Positions 36,557 to 45,773 of a stretch of 64,000 bases of DNA are shown here, one piece after another. A program made the position numbers and the translations under genes. The notes beneath the pieces were generated by a model. It was given only the letters and a program-made list of their open reading frames with translations. It did not search any database and was not told where the DNA came from. Where the stretch lies: the NCBI RefSeq assembly GCF_028368995.1, contig NZ_JAQNDL010000001.1:1860001-1924000 (forward strand), read 5' to 3'. Within the stretch, counting starts at the first letter, position 1; each line of letters begins with the position of its first letter. The stretch comes from Nannocystis bainbridge. Lineage in GTDB: Bacteria; Myxococcota_A; Polyangia; Nannocystales; Nannocystaceae.

Positions 36557-39500
36557 ATGATTCGCCCGATCTCCCGCATTGCCATTTCGCGCTGCAGCCC
36601 CGCCGTCCTGTCTGCCCTCGTCCTCGGCGCCGCCGGCACCGCCGCCGCCGCGCCCCTTACCGAAGCCGACTGCCACGCCAAGTGTCCCAACATTCCGGCG
36701 CCGCCCAAGAATTGGACCACCACCGTCGGCCACGTCGAATGCGTCGAGTACGCCAATTACCGCTCCAAGCTCAAGCACTCCGGCAACGCCTGGACCTGGG
36801 CCGAATACCCCAAATGCAGCGGTGAGTCCGGCGTCACCTGCGTGCAGGACAACCCCGAGCCTGGCACCGTCATGGTCAGCCAGCCGTACCAGAACCAGGC
36901 CTACGGGGCCGGCCACGTCGCCGTCGTCGACTGCGTGGTCGGCGATTGGGTCAAGGTCAGCGAGTACAACTGGACCCCGGGCGTGTTCAAGGGCGACCGC
37001 TGCATCAACGTCAAGGAGGCGCGCGACAAGGACACCCCGTTCGCGTTCGTGCGCGCGTTCGGCAGCCTGTTCCCGGCCGAGGGCGAGCGCTGCGAGGACC
37101 CGCTGAAGATCAGCCACGCCTTCGTCAAGCCCGACCCCAACGACAAGCTGGCCAAGCGCGGCACCGTCGAGATCTCGTTCGGCACCTCCGCCTGCAGCCG
37201 GGCCAAGTTCCGCCTCCATCGCAAGATCTGGAAGTTCGAGGGCGGCACCAAGGTGCTTCACGAGCAGTGGACGAAGCCGGTCAAGAACGTCCGCGACATC
37301 TACACCGACACCTTCGAGGACGTCCCGACCTGCTCGCAATTCGAGTACGTGCTCGAGCGCGAGATGGTCGACCCGCCGATCGTCGGCGCCAAGATCAAGC
37401 AGTCGCCGGCGATGACCGGCGTCAACCTCGAGCCGCCGAGCCTGGTCACCGCCGACTTCGTGCCCAAGGTCTACGGCCAGATGTTCCTGCGCTGGAAGTC
37501 CGCCTGCCCCAATTACGCCGGCAGCACCAAGACGCAGTACCAGATCGTCTACAGCCGCGGCATCGGCAACCCGGTCACCGTCGGCCCCGTCGACGGTACC
37601 GTCATCCCCGGCAACGGCCCCCAGGACCGCGAGCACAAGCTCGTCAGCTTGTTCGGGGCCACCAACTACAGCGTCAGCGTCCGCACCTTCAATTACTCCG
37701 ACGTCTCCGCCACCACCGCCGACGGCGTGTTCACCACCCCGGCGCCCAACAACACCACCCCGGCCCCGCTGCCGCAGCGGCCCAAGCTGGCGATGCGGTG
37801 CGGCGACGGCAAGCTCGACGCCTCGTGGGTCGCCGCGGCCGGCGGCGAGAGCTACGAGCTCGAGTTCACCGGTCCGAGCACGCAGGTCCCCAAGCCCAAG
37901 CCGGTGATCGTCCCGGCTGTCGGCCTCACGCACAGCTTCGACGCCGCCGTCGACGCCAACTACACCGTGCGCCTGCGGTCGTACCGCGCCGGCAAGCCGT
38001 CGGCCTGGACCGACCCCGTCGTGTTCGCGCGCGACTGCGTGGCCGAGGCCCCGCTCGTCAGCCCGCTCGTCAACGACGACTGCGCCGGCGTCAAGCTGAC
38101 CTGGAAGCCCGACCCCGCCGCGACCGCGGCCCACCTCAAGAAATACGAGATCATGCGCCGCGAGGAGGGCGGCCAGCTGCAGCCGATCGCCTCCACCCTG
38201 CCGACCGTGCTGACCTACAACGACATCGAGGCCAGCCCCGGCAAGCACTATTTCTACAGCGTGCGCGCCCTGTTCCAGACCCCCGAGGGCAAGCCCCTGG
38301 TCTCGCCGCCCGCCCCGCAATCCCCTGTCGTCATCCCCAAGAGCCCGCCGCGCGCCCCCGAGATCGAGAAGATCACCACCCGGGTCGACCGCGCCACCCT
38401 CGAGTTCACCGACAACGCCACCAACGAGACCGAGTTCATCATCAAGCGCTGGACCGACAACGAGTCGGGCGCGCTGGTGCAGTACCGCATCGACGGCAAG
38501 CAGGGCACCGGCAAGGTCACCTTCGCCGACCCCAACCCGCTGCCGATCGAGGACCGCAGCTATCGTTACCGCGTGTTCGCGGTCAAGGGCGCCTGCAAGG
38601 AGACCAATGTCACCGCCTCGCTGCCGGTCGAGGGCCGGCGCATGCGCCCGCCCGTCAACGTCACCGTCGCCAAGGACAGCTCCGACGGCGCCCTGCTCAA
38701 GTGGCAGGACACCAACCACCGCGTCACCTCCTACGAGATCTACCGCAAACAGCTCAGCGAGCCGGTGTGGTCGGCCTCGCCGATCGCCACCGTCAGCAGC
38801 GACAAGAAGAGCTACGTCGACATGGCCAAGGTCGACGCCCAGTACTCCGTCAAGGCGATCTTCAACGGCGAGCGCACCCTCAGCGACGGCGTCGGCTCGG
38901 CGCCGGTGACCTACCTGCGGCAGACCAGCAAGGCCTGCCCGGCGGGCGGCACCAAGCCGGTGTTGACGCGGGTCACCAACCTCGACGACCCGCGCCGCAG
39001 CAAGGTCGAGTTCACCTACGACGCCCCCGCCAGCTTCGCCACCCGCATCGAGTACGCCCGCGGCACCAACGGCCCGTGGCTCACCGTGCAGGAGACCAAC
39101 GCCAAGGCCGGCCCGGTCGACATCGACGTGAGCCCGTTCATGAACCAGCAGATCTGGCTGCGGGTGATCGGCTTCGATCCCACCAACAACTGCGTGTCGG
39201 CGCCCTCGACCCCGCACGTCGTCTATCCATTGCCCGCCCCGGTGCCGCTGCCCACCGTGCCCGCGCACAAGAACTGCCCGCAGGGCCTGCTCGTCAAATG
39301 GGTCGATACCAGCACCTACGGCAGCAAGTTCCAGGTCGAGTGGCAGCCCGACATCCACGCGCCGTGGCAGCCGATGCCGAAGGAGGACTACTTCCGGGTC
39401 ACCGGCACCAAGGAGGTCTGGCAATGCCACAAGCCGGTCGCCGCCGACGCCGGCTATCAATACCGCGTGCGCAGCACCTACCACGTGCTCAAGAGCGGCA

Positions 39501-40063
39501 AGCCCGACGTGCTGAGCACCTCGCGCTGGTCGAACGACGCTGGCGTGAGCGACGGCGGCGGCGCCGCGATGTCGCTCGCCAACGGCACGATGGAGTCGAT
39601 CCCCGCCTACGGCAAGCCGGGTGACCGGCTCCAGAACTGGGGCCCGGAGGGCGCCTGGACCCTCCACGAGCTTCACGACCGCCCGGGTAGGCAGGGCCTC
39701 GGCCTGCGCTTCGGCTACTACTCCGCCGGCTCCGAGACCGTCGGCCAGATCCTCGACGCGACCTTCGAGGCCGGCACGACCTACACCTTCAAGGGCCACG
39801 TCAACGGCGGTGGTGACAAGACCGGCAAGGTCCCGTTCCAGATCGGCTACCTCACCAACACCAGCGACATCATGACCTTCAAGCCGCTCGCCACCGAGAA
39901 GTTCTCGGCCGGCAACGATTGGACGGCCGTCAAGGGCGTCACCCACACGGTCAAGGCTGGCGACGTCGCCGTCGGCAAGCGCATCGTCGTCCGCCTCGGC
40001 GGCGGCAGCGACGGCGGCAGCACGGACATCTGGTTCGACAACCTCACCCTGATCGCCAAATGA
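36557..40063 (+). CDS. Large secreted CHAP-domain protein with fibronectin-like repeats
   Basis: 1168 residues. A signal peptide (about 1-32, ending AAAA) precedes a CHAP-type amidase domain (about 50-165) with Cys62 ('HVECVEYANY'), His120 ('GAGHVAVVD') and 'VSEYNW', the Cys-His-polar set of CHAP peptidoglycan hydrolases. Seven or so beta-sandwich modules follow, resembling fibronectin type III ('YEIMRREEGGQLQPIA', 'SYEIYRKQLSE', 'YRYRVFAV'). The last 180 residues look like a carbohydrate-binding jelly roll ('NGTMESIPAYG', 'STDIWFDNLTL'). Likely a cell-wall-active or adhesive extracellular protein, possibly for predation; inference. Confidence 0.85.
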   Translation: MIRPISRIAISRCSPAVLSALVLGAAGTAAAAPLTEADCHAKCPNIPAPPKNWTTTVGHVECVEYANYRSKLKHSGNAWTWAEYPKCSGESGVTCVQDNPEPGTVMVSQPYQNQAYGAGHVAVVDCVVGDWVKVSEYNWTPGVFKGDRCINVKEARDKDTPFAFVRAFGSLFPAEGERCEDPLKISHAFVKPDPNDKLAKRGTVEISFGTSACSRAKFRLHRKIWKFEGGTKVLHEQWTKPVKNVRDIYTDTFEDVPTCSQFEYVLEREMVDPPIVGAKIKQSPAMTGVNLEPPSLVTADFVPKVYGQMFLRWKSACPNYAGSTKTQYQIVYSRGIGNPVTVGPVDGTVIPGNGPQDREHKLVSLFGATNYSVSVRTFNYSDVSATTADGVFTTPAPNNTTPAPLPQRPKLAMRCGDGKLDASWVAAAGGESYELEFTGPSTQVPKPKPVIVPAVGLTHSFDAAVDANYTVRLRSYRAGKPSAWTDPVVFARDCVAEAPLVSPLVNDDCAGVKLTWKPDPAATAAHLKKYEIMRREEGGQLQPIASTLPTVLTYNDIEASPGKHYFYSVRALFQTPEGKPLVSPPAPQSPVVIPKSPPRAPEIEKITTRVDRATLEFTDNATNETEFIIKRWTDNESGALVQYRIDGKQGTGKVTFADPNPLPIEDRSYRYRVFAVKGACKETNVTASLPVEGRRMRPPVNVTVAKDSSDGALLKWQDTNHRVTSYEIYRKQLSEPVWSASPIATVSSDKKSYVDMAKVDAQYSVKAIFNGERTLSDGVGSAPVTYLRQTSKACPAGGTKPVLTRVTNLDDPRRSKVEFTYDAPASFATRIEYARGTNGPWLTVQETNAKAGPVDIDVSPFMNQQIWLRVIGFDPTNNCVSAPSTPHVVYPLPAPVPLPTVPAHKNCPQGLLVKWVDTSTYGSKFQVEWQPDIHAPWQPMPKEDYFRVTGTKEVWQCHKPVAADAGYQYRVRSTYHVLKSGKPDVLSTSRWSNDAGVSDGGGAAMSLANGTMESIPAYGKPGDRLQNWGPEGAWTLHELHDRPGRQGLGLRFGYYSAGSETVGQILDATFEAGTTYTFKGHVNGGGDKTGKVPFQIGYLTNTSDIMTFKPLATEKFSAGNDWTAVKGVTHTVKAGDVAVGKRIVVRLGGGSDGGSTDIWFDNLTLIAK

Positions 40064-40126
40064 TCGGGCCGGTGGCGAGACCGCCGTGGTCTCGCCATTC
40101 ACGGGTGACGACATTCGCGCGGCGCC

Positions 40127-41503
40127 TCAGCGCGCCGCCATCACCGTGTTGAGGCACTCGGCCAGCGTCGGGTGGGCGAAGGTCGCGTCGCGCAGCGCCG
40201 GGGCCGTCAGCCCGCCCATCATCGCCACCTCGATCACCGCCATCAGCTCGCCGGCCCCGACCCCGAGGATCGTCGCGCCGAGGATCTGCTGGCTGCGCGC
40301 GTCGATCACGACCTCGAGGAACCCGCGGGCCTCGTCCATCTCGAGCGCGCGCGCCACCTGGTCCATGCCGATGCGCGCGACCCGGATGTCCCGGCCCTCG
40401 CGGCGCGCGTCGGCCCCGGACAGGCCGATGCGCGCCAGCTCCGGATCGGTGAACACCACATACGGCACCATGCGCCCGCGCGTCGTCGCCTGCCCGCCCT
40501 CCAATAGGTTGGTGCGCAAGATCCGGTGATCGTCGTAGGCGATGTGCGTAAATGCCGGCCCGCCCTTGACGTCGCCGACCGCGAACACCCCCGGGGCGCT
40601 GGTCGCCAGCCGCTCGTCGACCTTCACGTGGCCGCCGGCGTCGACCTCGATCCCCGCCGCCTGCAGGTCCAGCGCCTCGGTGTTGGGCGTGCGACCGGTG
40701 GCGACCAGCAGGTGCGAGCCGACGAGCGAGCGCTCGCCGCCCGGCGTGTCGCACACGAGCGCGATCGCCTGGCCCTGATTCGCGACCCGCCGCGCCTGGC
40801 TCGACAGCCAGATCTCGATCCCGTCGGTCGCCAGCACCGCCCCGATCGCCGCCCCCACGTCGGCGTCCTCGCGGGGCAACAGCTGCGCCGCGCGCTGCAC
40901 GATCGTCACCCGGCTGCCGAAGCGGCGGAACATCTGCGCGAACTCGAGGCCGACATAGCCGCCGCCGAGGACCAGCAGATGCTCCGGCACGACGGCCAGC
41001 TCGAGCATGCCCGCGTGATCGAGCCACGGCACCTGTTCGAGGCCCTCGAGCCGGGGCACCTGGGTGCGCGCGCCGGTGTCGATCACGATCACCTCGCCGG
41101 CGATCTGGCGCACCCCGCCGTGGTTCAAGCGCACCTCGAGCTGGCGCGGGCCGACGAAGCGGCCGGCGCCGAGCAGCAGATCGATCGCCGGCTGGGCCAC
41201 CAGGGCGGCGCGGCTCGAGTCGACGAATTGGCGGACGATCCGGCGCGTCCGCTCGCGCACCCGCGTCATGTCGACGCTCACCGCGTGCGCGCGCACCCCG
41301 AAATCGCCGGCCCTGCGCGCCAGGTAGGCCACCCGGGCGCTCGCCACCATCGTCTTGGTCGGCGTGCAGCCGGTGTTGATGCAGGTGCCGCCGAGGTGCT
41401 CGCGCTCGACGAAGGCGACCCGGCGACCGGCCGCGGCGAACGCCAGCGCGAGGGGTCGTGCCGCCTGACCCGAGCCGAGGATCACCACGTCGTAGCCGTC
41501 CAT
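40127..41503 (-). CDS. Pyridine nucleotide-disulfide oxidoreductase (mercuric reductase/LPD-like)
   Basis: 458 residues. FAD-binding 'VVILGSGQAARPLALAFAAAG' at the N-terminus; redox-active disulfide 'GGTCINTGCTPTKT'; NAD(P)H-binding 'LLVLGGGYVGLEFAQMFRRFG'; 'GVFAVGDVKGGPAFTH'; and a C-terminal dimerisation domain with the 'HPTLAE' His-Glu. Lacks the N-terminal HMA domain and C-terminal Cys pair of true mercuric reductases, so a general FAD-dependent dithiol oxidoreductase is the safer name. Start ATG 41503. Divergent from the DUF4241 gene. Confidence 0.92.
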   Translation of the reverse strand: MDGYDVVILGSGQAARPLALAFAAAGRRVAFVEREHLGGTCINTGCTPTKTMVASARVAYLARRAGDFGVRAHAVSVDMTRVRERTRRIVRQFVDSSRAALVAQPAIDLLLGAGRFVGPRQLEVRLNHGGVRQIAGEVIVIDTGARTQVPRLEGLEQVPWLDHAGMLELAVVPEHLLVLGGGYVGLEFAQMFRRFGSRVTIVQRAAQLLPREDADVGAAIGAVLATDGIEIWLSSQARRVANQGQAIALVCDTPGGERSLVGSHLLVATGRTPNTEALDLQAAGIEVDAGGHVKVDERLATSAPGVFAVGDVKGGPAFTHIAYDDHRILRTNLLEGGQATTRGRMVPYVVFTDPELARIGLSGADARREGRDIRVARIGMDQVARALEMDEARGFLEVVIDARSQQILGATILGVGAGELMAVIEVAMMGGLTAPALRDATFAHPTLAECLNTVMAAR

Positions 41504-41621
41504 CGCCCGGATGGTGACCGCGAAGCCGAGCGCGGCAACCGGCCGGCCACCCGATTGCGAAGTGCCGCATTCGTGGCGCCGCTCGTCCGCCCCCCGCGCC
41601 TGCGATAAGGTCACCGGCAGC

Positions 41622-42671
41622 ATGACCTCGCCACGCTACCCGCTGCCCAACGCCTTCGTCCCGCTCCGCGCCGCGCACCTCGCCGGCAAGCGGGCCACGG
41701 GCCTCAAAGACGTGCTCGTCGCCGGCCCGCTCGTGCTCGCCAGCGGCCGCCTCGTCGCCTGCGACGCCCTCGTGCAGCCCGAGCGCCCGCCGTTTTCCCG
41801 CGTCCTCGCGCCCGGCAGCTACCCCGTGGTCCTCTACGTCGCCAAAGCGGGCGGCGCGATCGGCTTCGCCGAGCTCCGTCTGCGCGACGCCCCCGCCCTG
41901 CGCTTCGAGATGGCCACGATCGCCGGCCAGGACCCCGCCACGCTCGGCCCGCGCGAGACCTTCGGCTATCCGGTCGGCACCGGGCTCGGCTGCTTCGCCG
42001 ACGAGGTCGCCCTGCGCCGGCTGCGGGAGCTCGACGCCGACAACGCCTACGACCGCATCGGCCCCGAGCTGGCCGCCAACGGCGGCGCGTGGGTCAGCCA
42101 CCGCCCCGACCCGCAGGCCGACGACAACGTCGTGCTGTTCCGCTCCGGCGACGGCGACGGCCACTACCCGACCTGGTTCGGCCTCGATGCCGACGACCGG
42201 CCCGTGTGCGTCGTCACCAGCTTCCGCTGCTTCCCCGAGCCCGAGACCGCCGACGACAGGCAGGCCAGGCTCGCCGAGACGTTCGCGCCGCTGGTCGCCG
42301 CCGTCGATCGCGACCTCGGGGCCGGCCTGCGCGCGCGCGGCTTCACCGGCCCCGAGGCGACCTACAAGGGCAAGACCGACGGCGAGCTCAAGCTCGTGTA
42401 CACGCGCGACGGCCTCGCCTTCGAGGTCCTCGGCTCGGCCACCGGCCGCCACCTCTTCACCACCCAGTTCCGCTGGGCCCGCGGCCGCTCGACGCTCGAC
42501 GTCGGCAACGAGCACCGCAAGGCCGGGGTGCCGATCGACTGGAAGGAGGGCGTCGCCGTCGGCGACGCCGCCTTCGTCCACGCAACTCGCATCGGCGCCT
42601 CCTACGCCGCCGGCTGGGACGCGCTCGAGCAAGCGGTCCTGCACTACCTGCCGCTCAAGCGCGCGCGCTGA
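41622..42671 (+). CDS. DUF4241 domain protein
   Basis: 349 residues. The first 210 match the DUF4241 family as I remember it ('GYPVGTGLGCFADEVALRRL', 'NVVLFRSGDGDGHYPTWFGLDADDRPVCVVTSF'). The rest is a mixed domain ('ATYKGKTDGELKLVYTRDGLAFEVLG'). DUF4241 proteins are often found among immunity-type proteins, but no toxin gene lies beside it here. Convergent with the HxlR gene; the gap holds a long palindrome array. Confidence 0.85.
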   Translation: MTSPRYPLPNAFVPLRAAHLAGKRATGLKDVLVAGPLVLASGRLVACDALVQPERPPFSRVLAPGSYPVVLYVAKAGGAIGFAELRLRDAPALRFEMATIAGQDPATLGPRETFGYPVGTGLGCFADEVALRRLRELDADNAYDRIGPELAANGGAWVSHRPDPQADDNVVLFRSGDGDGHYPTWFGLDADDRPVCVVTSFRCFPEPETADDRQARLAETFAPLVAAVDRDLGAGLRARGFTGPEATYKGKTDGELKLVYTRDGLAFEVLGSATGRHLFTTQFRWARGRSTLDVGNEHRKAGVPIDWKEGVAVGDAAFVHATRIGASYAAGWDALEQAVLHYLPLKRAR

Positions 42672-42680
42672 CGATACTCC

Positions 42681-42762
42681 AAGACATGCCCTCGGAGACA
42701 TGCTCCCAGAGACATGCCCTTGAAGACATTACCCTGAGAGCATGCCCCTCGGGGCATACCGT
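42681..42762. repeat. GGACATGTCC 14-bp-pitch array, array 6
   Basis: Six cores at 42685, 42699, 42713, 42727, 42741 and 42755, all exactly 14 bp apart. Lies between convergent genes ending at 42671(+) and 42837(-). Confidence 0.85.
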
Positions 42763-42836
42763 CGCGCGCAGCACGGCGGCCGCGTTCTCCGGGCCCGGCA
42801 CCCGCGGCGCCGCCGCGGCTGCAGCGAGCCGGTGCC

Positions 42837-43202
42837 TCATCCGCGGCGGTCGAACCGCTCCCGCGCCGCGGCGATCGTGGGCCAGTGCTCGCCGATCCAG
42901 CGCGCGAGGTGTTCCATCGGCCCCAGAAGGCTGCGGCCGAGCTCGGTGAGCTCGTACTCGACGCGCGGAGGGACCTCGGCGAACACCTCGCGCGCGACGA
43001 AGCCGTCGCGCTCGGCGTCTCGCAGCGTCGTCGTCAGGACCCGCTGCGAGATGCCGGTCAGCATCCGCTGCAGCTCGGAGAAGCGGGCGCGCTGCCCCGG
43101 CGCCTTCGCCAGCATCACGACGAGCAGGACGCTCCACTTGTCCCCGAGCTTGCCCATGAGCTCGCGGACCACCCGGGACTCCTCCGTCTCGCACAGGCGC
43201 AT
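42837..43202 (-). CDS. HxlR-family transcriptional regulator
   Basis: 121 residues with the family's signature: 'LMGKLGDKWSVLLVVMLAKAPGQRARFSELQRMLTGISQRVLTTTLRDAERDGFVAREVF' and 'PRVEYELTELGRSL'. Winged helix-turn-helix that binds DNA as a dimer, typically sensing redox or electrophiles. ATG 43202; TTG 43238 would add 12 residues. Divergent from the alpha/beta hydrolase gene, which it probably controls. Confidence 0.92.
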   Translation of the reverse strand: MRLCETEESRVVRELMGKLGDKWSVLLVVMLAKAPGQRARFSELQRMLTGISQRVLTTTLRDAERDGFVAREVFAEVPPRVEYELTELGRSLLGPMEHLARWIGEHWPTIAAARERFDRRG

Positions 43203-43358
43203 CGTGGGCGGCGCCGTCTTCGTGCCGGATCTGGCCAATCGTTACCTCGAGGTGCGCTGCTGCGTGAAAGGTGCCGTCTTCTCTTCGCTCGCGCCGACCG
43301 TACCATGCAGACGGCGCCGCGATCCGAACGCTCGCGCGCGAGAAAGGCAACGCCGCTC

Positions 43359-44303
43359 ATGGACCAGCCAACCCCGGCAGGCAATACGCTCATGCCCGCC
43401 CTGCATCCCGTCGTCTCCGTCGCTCCGCTCGTGCTCCCGGCCCCGGGCCGCGGCGTCGATCTCCAGCTCCGCGTGTCCGCGCCCGTGCGCGGCGATCGCT
43501 TGCCGGTCGTCGTCTTCTCGCACGGTTTCGCTTCTTCCTGCGACGCCTACGCACCGCTCGCGCAGTACTGGGCGGCTCGCGGCCTCGTCGTCATCCAGCC
43601 GACGTTCCTCGACTCGCGCACGGTGGCCCTGGCCGAGCATGACCCGCGCGCACCCGAGGTCTGGCGCATCCGCGTCGAAGACGTCAAGCGCACGCTCGAC
43701 GGGCTCGAAACGCTCGAGCAGGCCGTGCCCGGGCTCGCCGGGCGCATCGATCGCGGGCGCATCGCCGCCGCGGGTCACTCGTTCGGCGCTCACACGACGA
43801 GCCTGCTGCTCGGAGCGCGGATGGTCGGGCCCGACGGTCGCCCCGGCGAGGACCTGTCCGACCCGCGGATCTGCGCTGGCGTACTCCTCTGCGCCGCAGG
43901 CCGCGGTGGCGCCGACCTCAGCGCCTTCGCCCGCGAGCACACGCCCTACCTCGACCAGAGCTACGCGGAGATGACGACGCGGGTCCTCGTCGTCGCGGGC
44001 GACGCGGACCGCTCGCCGCTGACCGTCCGCGGCCCCGACTGGTTCGCCGATCCCTTCATCTTGAGCCCGGGCGCCGACTGGCTCCTGACCGTCTTCGCCG
44101 GCGAGCACATGCTCGGCGGCATCTCCGGCGACCGCGTCACGGAGACCACCGACGAAAGCCCCGAGCGCGTCGAAGCCGTCCAGCGGCTCACCTACGCGTA
44201 CCTGCGCAGCGCCCTCCAGCCGGACGATCCAGCGTGGGACGAGGCGCGCCGCCAGCTCGCGGCGGACCCGAGCCCGCCGGCACGCCTCGACGGCAAGGCC
44301 TGA
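43359..44303 (+). CDS. Alpha/beta hydrolase (chlorophyllase-like esterase)
   Basis: 314 residues. 'LPVVVFSHGFASSCDAY' gives the oxyanion strand; the nucleophile elbow is 'AAGHSFGAHTTS' (GHSFG). An acid in 'VVAGDADRSPLT' and a late His ('GEHMLGGIS') complete the triad. Resembles predicted dienelactone/chlorophyllase-type hydrolases. ATG 43359 has an AAAGG about 11 bases upstream; ATG 43305 is an alternative. Divergent from HxlR regulator, so inducible expression is likely. Substrate unknown. Confidence 0.88.
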   Translation: MDQPTPAGNTLMPALHPVVSVAPLVLPAPGRGVDLQLRVSAPVRGDRLPVVVFSHGFASSCDAYAPLAQYWAARGLVVIQPTFLDSRTVALAEHDPRAPEVWRIRVEDVKRTLDGLETLEQAVPGLAGRIDRGRIAAAGHSFGAHTTSLLLGARMVGPDGRPGEDLSDPRICAGVLLCAAGRGGADLSAFAREHTPYLDQSYAEMTTRVLVVAGDADRSPLTVRGPDWFADPFILSPGADWLLTVFAGEHMLGGISGDRVTETTDESPERVEAVQRLTYAYLRSALQPDDPAWDEARRQLAADPSPPARLDGKA

Positions 44304-44343
44304 CCGGCAGGTCGACCCGGCGGATAGTGACATCCGAGCGCCG

Positions 44344-44378
44344 AACATCCTCCGACGACCTGTCCTCGAGGACATCCG
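44344..44378. repeat. GGACATGTCC degenerate element, array 7
   Basis: GACCTGTCC and GGACATCC cores 14 bp apart (44359, 44373), with a possible third at 44346. Between convergent gene ends 44303(+) and 44459(-). Confidence 0.5.
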
Positions 44379-44402
44379 ATTCGCCCGCACCCCCGCGACC
44401 GC

Positions 44403-44436
44403 AAAAATCAACGAGCGCCCCGCAGGCGGGGCGCTC
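44403..44436 (-). terminator. Intrinsic terminator of the 15-codon gene
   Basis: Perfect 11-bp stem GAGCGCCCCGC/GCGGGGCGCTC with a 2-base loop, followed on the minus strand by TTGATTTTT. A 12-bp unit GGCGGGGCGCTC is repeated just before it. Confidence 0.85.
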
Positions 44437-44458
44437 GGCGGGGCGCTCGGCGGGGCGC

Positions 44459-44506
44459 TCAGCCGTGGTGACTGGTGCCGGCCTTGACCTTGCTCTTCGT
44501 CTTCAT
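44459..44506 (-). CDS. Tiny gene encoding a 15-residue basic peptide
   Basis: Sequence MKTKSKVKAGTSHHG followed by TGA. It is preceded by an unusually strong Shine-Dalgarno (GGAGGAGGGG, 3-12 bases upstream) and followed within 25 bases by a textbook Rho-independent terminator, so it looks like a complete monocistronic gene. A TAGAAT -10-like hexamer lies about 20 bases before the start codon. The 'KTKSKVKAG' pattern recalls short 'VKTNVKAG'-type peptides annotated in several phyla; that comparison is from memory. No modifying enzyme is adjacent. Confidence 0.7.
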   Translation of the reverse strand: MKTKSKVKAGTSHHG

Positions 44507-44594
44507 GGCCCCTCCTCCCGCGCCAATTCTAGCCGCCGCCTCGCGGCCGACGAGGCCTCACCTTCGCGCATGCTCGCCGACGCGCGCCCTGCCG

Positions 44595-44620
44595 ATCGAC
44601 ATGACCTTTCGGACATGTCG
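44595..44620. repeat. GGACATGTCC two-unit element, array 8
   Basis: Cores at 44598 and 44612, 14 bp apart, between the divergent tiny gene and ECF41 sigma gene. Confidence 0.55.
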
Positions 44621-44783
44621 AACCTCCGCGCTCGGGTGCCACGCCGGGTCCCCCCATGAGCCTGCTCACTTCCACCCGCCTCGTTTTCACCAGCAGCACC
44701 GCCCGTGCGCGCGGCCTCGCGGTCACATCGGCGCGGCCTCGCGGGTCTTCCCTCGACGAGACCGCGACCGAGGGACCTGACCG

Positions 44784-45668
44784 ATGCAACAGCGCGACTG
44801 CCTGGCGACCCGCTTCGAGGCGCACCGGACCTATTTGCGGGGCGTCGCCTACCGCATGCTCGGCTCGCTGAGCGAGGCCGACGACGCCGTGCAGGACGCC
44901 TGGCTCCGGCTCGCCCGCACCGACTCCGCCGCCGTCGACGACCTGCGCGCGTGGCTCACCACCGTGGTCGCGCGGATCTGCCTCAACCTGCTGCGCGCGC
45001 GCGGCACCCGGCGCGAGGAGCCGCTGGGCCCGCACGTGCCCGACCCGGTCGTGCGCCGCGAGCCTGGCGTCGACCCCGAGCGCGACGCCCTGCTGGCCGA
45101 GTCGGTCGGCCTCGCGCTGCTCGTCGTCCTCGACGAGCTCGCGCCTGCCGAGCGGCTCGCGTTCGTGCTCCACGACAGCTTCGGCGTATCGTTCGACGCC
45201 ATCGCCGCGCTGTGCGGGCGCACGCCCGAAGCCGCGCGGCAGCTGGCCAGCCGCGCGCGCCGGCGGGTCCGCGCCGCCGCCCCCGTGCCCGACCCCGACC
45301 TCCCCCGTCAGCGCGAGGTCGTGTCCGCCTTCTTCGCCGCCACCCGCGCCGGCGACCTCGGGGCCCTCGTCGCCCTGCTCGACCCCGACGTGATCCTCCG
45401 CGCCGACGGCGGCACCGCGCGCGCCGAGGTCTCGGTCGTCGCCCGCGGCCCGCAGGCCGTCGCCGAGCACTCGCTCGGCTTCGCCGCGATGACCCCGTTC
45501 GTCCGCCCCGCCGTGGTCAACGGCGCCGCCGGGGCCGTCGTCGCCCCCGGCGGCGAGCCGTTCTCGGTCATGAGCTTCGTCGTCAAGGCCGGCAAGATCG
45601 CCGCCATCGACGCCCTCGTCGATCCCGAGCGCCTCGGGAGGCTCGACCTCGGCGACCTCGACGGCTGA
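44784..45668 (+). CDS. ECF41-type (SigJ-like) sigma factor with SnoaL-like domain
   Basis: 294 residues. Sigma-2 'RGVAYRMLGSLSEADDAVQDAWLRL' and sigma-4 'LDELAPAERLAFVLHDSFGVSFDAIAALCGRTPEAARQLASRARRRVR' are followed by a C-terminal NTF2/SnoaL-like domain (about 185-285; 'VVSAFFAATRAGDLGALVALLDPDVIL'). ECF41 factors use that domain in place of a separate anti-sigma. No separate anti-sigma gene is adjacent, in agreement. Target genes unknown. Confidence 0.92.
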   Translation: MQQRDCLATRFEAHRTYLRGVAYRMLGSLSEADDAVQDAWLRLARTDSAAVDDLRAWLTTVVARICLNLLRARGTRREEPLGPHVPDPVVRREPGVDPERDALLAESVGLALLVVLDELAPAERLAFVLHDSFGVSFDAIAALCGRTPEAARQLASRARRRVRAAAPVPDPDLPRQREVVSAFFAATRAGDLGALVALLDPDVILRADGGTARAEVSVVARGPQAVAEHSLGFAAMTPFVRPAVVNGAAGAVVAPGGEPFSVMSFVVKAGKIAAIDALVDPERLGRLDLGDLDG

Positions 45669-45671
45669 TAT

Positions 45672-45758
45672 TCCATGTCTCATCGGACATGCTCGAAACG
45701 ACATGTACATCAAGACATATCATCGGCGCTCATGACATGCCCCTTCGGACATGTCATG
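45672..45758. repeat. GGACATGTCC 14-bp-pitch array, array 9
   Basis: Cores at 45674, 45688, 45702 and 45716 (14 bp) and a second group at 45736 and 45750 (14 bp), 20 bp further on. Between convergent ends 45668(+) and 45774(-). Confidence 0.8.
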
Positions 45759-45773
45759 AACGCCACCCGCGCC

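Noticed and set aside
36287..40114. Minus-strand open frame of about 1275 codons opposite the CHAP protein
   Set aside because: Shadow frame created by strong G+C third-position bias; highly repetitive Asp/Leu/Gly/Val composition, and the plus-strand frame has a signal peptide and domains.
40127..41503. Mercuric reductase (merA)
   Set aside because: No HMA domain, no C-terminal vicinal cysteines and no mer genes nearby; only the general disulfide reductase family is supported.
40044..42701. Minus-strand frame joining the oxidoreductase and DUF4241 regions
   Set aside because: Runs in the wrong frame through two real genes; low-complexity Arg/Gly sequence only.
42683..42760. CRISPR array
   Set aside because: The unit is 14 bp with 4-bp spacers, far too short; no cas genes in the window.
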